The position numbers and the translations under genes are program-made. Of a DNA stretch of 41,451 nt, positions 39,450-41,451 are shown piece by piece. The number at the start of each line of letters is the position of its first letter. Positions within the stretch are counted from its first letter, which is position 1. This stretch comes from Candidatus Omnitrophota bacterium (GTDB taxonomy: Bacteria > Omnitrophota > Gorgyraeia > Gorgyraeales > Gorgyraeaceae): assembly GCA_018824145.1 (NCBI GenBank), contig JAHJHC010000062.1, positions 1 through 41,451 of the forward strand, in the 5' to 3' direction. The notes under the pieces were generated by a model that was not told the DNA's origin, did no database searches, and saw nothing but the letters and a program-made list of their open reading frames with translations.

Positions 39450-40391
39450 ATGCGTAAGATATTTATATCCTTAATGATAATTACAGTTATAGCAGCTCAG
39501 CCTGCTTTTGCCTATTGGATATGGACCCCTAAGAGCGGCAAGTGGGAGAATCCTAAGTATGCAGCAAAGGATACGCCTGAAGACCAGATAAGATATGCCA
39601 AGACTTTTTATGAAGAGCAGAATTTTAAGGTAGCACTCCGGGAATTCAAGAAATTAATAAAATACTATCCGCTTTCTAAAGAGGCACCCGAGGCGCAGTA
39701 TTATATAGGCCGTATTATGGAAGATTTAGATAAGCCCTATGATGCATTCAGGTCATATCAGAAGATAATAGATGTTTATCCCTATACAGAGCTTGTGGAT
39801 GAGGTTATAGAGAGGGAATTTAAGATAGGAGAGTCACTTCTTTCGGGAAAGAGGCTTAGTGTTTTGGGGCCGTTGAAAATACCGGCTAAAGACAAGGCTA
39901 TAGAGATATTCAAACAAGTCGCGGATAATTCCCCTTATGGTAAATATGCACCTCAAGCAATATTTTATGCAGGATTAGGTTATAAAGATATTGCTGACTA
40001 CGACAATGCCATAATGATGTTTAAAGAATTGATAGATAAGTATCCTAATAGCGAGCTTATTGATAAGGCCAGGTATCAACTGGCCGAATGTTCGAAACTT
40101 TTGTCTTTAAGGCCTGATTATGACCAGACCCCTACAATAGCTGCCCGTGAGGAATTCGAGGATTATATAGAGAAACATCCTGAAAGTGAGATGTTGAATG
40201 AGGCCAAAGATATCGTTAACAGGCTCAAAGAAAAAGAGGCGCAGAACGCATACAATATAGGACAGTATTATGAATCAATGAAGATACCTGGAAGCGCGGT
40301 AATATATTATAGGGATATAATTCAAAATTATCCTGGTACGGAATGGGCAAAGAAGGCGCAGGAGAGACTAGATGAAATCGAAGAGAAATAA
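39450..40391 (+). CDS. bamD: BamD-like TPR protein without lipobox
   Basis: 313 residues. An N-terminal type I signal peptide (IFISLMIITVIAAQPAFA) is followed by YWIWTPKSGKWENP. Then comes a BamD-type TPR array: DQIRYAKTFYEEQNFKVALREFKKLIKYYP, APEAQYYIGRIMEDLDKPYDAFRSYQKIIDVYP, YAPQAIFYAGLGYKDIADYDNAIMMFKELIDKYP, and others to the end. BamD recruits barrel precursors in the BAM complex at the outer membrane. Classical BamD is a lipoprotein with a lipobox Cys; none is seen here, so the protein may be soluble in the periplasm or held by partners. It overlaps lptE by 20 bp. The assignment is to the family; a general YbgF/BamD-like TPR role cannot be excluded. Confidence 0.82.
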   Translation: MRKIFISLMIITVIAAQPAFAYWIWTPKSGKWENPKYAAKDTPEDQIRYAKTFYEEQNFKVALREFKKLIKYYPLSKEAPEAQYYIGRIMEDLDKPYDAFRSYQKIIDVYPYTELVDEVIEREFKIGESLLSGKRLSVLGPLKIPAKDKAIEIFKQVADNSPYGKYAPQAIFYAGLGYKDIADYDNAIMMFKELIDKYPNSELIDKARYQLAECSKLLSLRPDYDQTPTIAAREEFEDYIEKHPESEMLNEAKDIVNRLKEKEAQNAYNIGQYYESMKIPGSAVIYYRDIIQNYPGTEWAKKAQERLDEIEEK

Positions 40392-40917
40392 TATCTTACT
40401 ATCCGCTATTCTCATAGTTTTTATACTGCCCGGCTGTGGCTATACGACAAAGGCAGTGCTTCCTGACGATATAAAAAGCATCCATGTAGAGACCTTCAGA
40501 AACAACATTGAGATAACAAAAGAGGTTAGCGCTAAGGATAAATATGAGATATATAGGCCAAACCTTGAGACAGATTTGAGAGATAGGATCGTCGAAAGGT
40601 TTTTTCTGGACGGCCATTTAAAGATCCAATCAAATGATTTTGCTAACGCTGTTTTGGAAGGAGAAATCATACAATATAGAAAAGACCCCTTAAGATATCA
40701 GAATAAGGATGTAGAAGAGTACAGGATAAGCCTTGTTTGCGATGTCAAGTTGAGGAGTTCTGTGGATTCGGAGATTTTATTTGAGGAAGAAAATGTCATA
40801 GGAGATACTACCTATTTCACCACTGGGTCTCTGCAGAAAACCGAGACTGAGGCCCTAAACGATGCTATGCAGGACCTGGCTAGGAGGATAGTGAATAGGA
40901 TCGTGGAAAACTGGTAG
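40372..40917 (+). CDS. lptE: LptE-like LPS-assembly lipoprotein
   Basis: 181 residues. Type II signal ILLSAILIVFILPGC (lipobox LPGC) is followed by GYTTKAVLPDDIKSIHVETFRN, the family's typical start, a long ETDLRDRIVERFFLDGHLKIQ helix, VLEGEIIQYRKDPLRY, and the C-terminal ALNDAMQDLARRIVNRIVENW helix. LptE plugs the LptD barrel that places lipopolysaccharide in the outer leaflet, so the cell has a true outer membrane with LPS-like lipid. It starts inside the bamD gene by 20 bp and holA follows 16 bp after its stop, the lptE-holA order known from other Gram-negatives. Confidence 0.88.
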   Translation: MKSKRNNILLSAILIVFILPGCGYTTKAVLPDDIKSIHVETFRNNIEITKEVSAKDKYEIYRPNLETDLRDRIVERFFLDGHLKIQSNDFANAVLEGEIIQYRKDPLRYQNKDVEEYRISLVCDVKLRSSVDSEILFEEENVIGDTTYFTTGSLQKTETEALNDAMQDLARRIVNRIVENW

Positions 40918-40933
40918 TTTGCGAATCGAAACA

Positions 40934-41451
40934 ATGCCCACCAAAATCTTACCCGCTTATCTCTTTCTTGGTGAAGAGGATTTTTTAAAAGAAGAGGCTG
41001 TGATTAAGCTGAAATCTAACTTTCTAAGCAGTCAAACTATGCAGCTTAATTACAGTGTATTTTATGCAAAAGAAAAAGATTTCGACCTTGCTCAAATGTT
41101 GGATAGTCTGAATACCCTGCCTTTTTTGTCAAAAAAACGGCTGGTTGTTTTAAAAGACGCTGATAGTCTCCCTGCGCATGCAAAAGAGTCTATCCTTTCT
41201 TATTTACGCAGCCCTAAGGAAAGTTCCATATTTATTATTGAGACTAGATCCCCTGGCATAAAAGGAGAATTCCTTTTGGCCATTTCAAGATTGGCGCATT
41301 TAGTTTACTATAGAAAATTGACGGATCCGGGTCTTAATGCCTGGTTGACTAAAAAATCAGCTTCTTCCGGCAAGAAGATATCGGTTGAGGCGCTTCGTGC
41401 AATAAAAGAGAATCTCCCGAATAATTTAAGAATACTTTCCTCCGGTATGGA
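40934..41451 (+). CDS. holA: DNA polymerase III delta subunit, 3' end cut by window
   Basis: 172 residues visible; runs off the right edge. The N-terminal AYLFLGEEDFLKEEAV matches the delta-subunit start, with LPFLSKKRLVVLKDADSL and SPKESSIFIIET next, the degenerate AAA+ fold of HolA. The delta subunit opens the beta clamp during clamp loading at the replication fork. ATG 40934 gives a normal start (MPTKILPAYLFLG); an in-frame TTG at 40919 is an alternative. Its place directly after lptE is the usual order. Length beyond the edge is unknown. Confidence 0.92.
   Translation, partial: MPTKILPAYLFLGEEDFLKEEAVIKLKSNFLSSQTMQLNYSVFYAKEKDFDLAQMLDSLNTLPFLSKKRLVVLKDADSLPAHAKESILSYLRSPKESSIFIIETRSPGIKGEFLLAISRLAHLVYYRKLTDPGLNAWLTKKSASSGKKISVEALRAIKENLPNNLRILSSGM

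Overview
The window looks like a piece of a chromosome from an uncultured Gram-negative bacterium with an AT-rich genome, most consistent with Candidatus Omnitrophota (former OP3) or a close relative. This is inference from content and style: two-membrane envelope genes (LptE, a BamD-like TPR protein whose mature N-terminus reads WIWTPKSGKW, several beta-barrels), short gene spacing with ATGA/GTGA overlaps, and an extracellular-polysaccharide cluster rich in PaaK-like ligases and heparinase-like proteins. No marker gene in the window proves the phylum. Nearly everything is coding; there is no gene-free stretch above 300 bases.

Bases 1-16365 are one long plus-strand polysaccharide/glycoconjugate cluster. 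It holds a 5'-truncated PaaK-like adenylate ligase, an AmrS-type radical SAM enzyme, a small unknown protein, a fused tandem GT4 glycosyltransferase, a second PaaK-like ligase, a heparinase II/III-like protein, WecB epimerase, a methyltransferase, an ATP-grasp ligase, a WecG/TagA glycosyltransferase, a secreted GH5-like glycosidase, the initiating polyprenyl-phosphate sugar transferase, and a SurA-N-like lipoprotein. Bases 16378-19881 continue in the same direction with envelope proteins: an orphan HAMP protein, a small HEMAH metallopeptidase-like protein, a duplicated secreted protein and a SPASM-like radical SAM protein.

Bases 19901-24486 are a signalling block: a large membrane histidine kinase apparently translated from a leaderless mRNA, a REC-histidine kinase hybrid, and a MEDS-domain protein with its own promoter. 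Bases 24504-28894 hold an outer-membrane barrel and comM on the minus strand, then two tandem paralogous barrels behind a strong promoter that carries three phased AATGTATA-type half sites. Bases 28923-31408 form a promoter-led unit: PAP2-like protein, LysM-L,D-transpeptidase, accA, tRNA-Leu(CAA).

Bases 31409-32276 are the most unusual part. A small gene for an HTH plus degenerate LAGLIDADG-like protein sits between tRNA-Leu and an opposing tRNA-Ala(GGC), and its last codons are read from the antisense strand of the tRNA-Ala 3' end. It looks like a tRNA-associated selfish gene. Downstream, leuS carries two unrelated DNA repeats inside its reading frame: a 15-bp-arm inverted repeat, and six ATCCARC-type heptamers that recur in the gap after leuS.

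Bases 34927-41451 are envelope and competence genes: a peptidase-MA-like protein, three small envelope proteins, comEA, a comEC without its metallo-beta-lactamase domain, a BamD-like protein without a lipobox, lptE, and the start of holA. With comM, these give a partial natural-transformation set.
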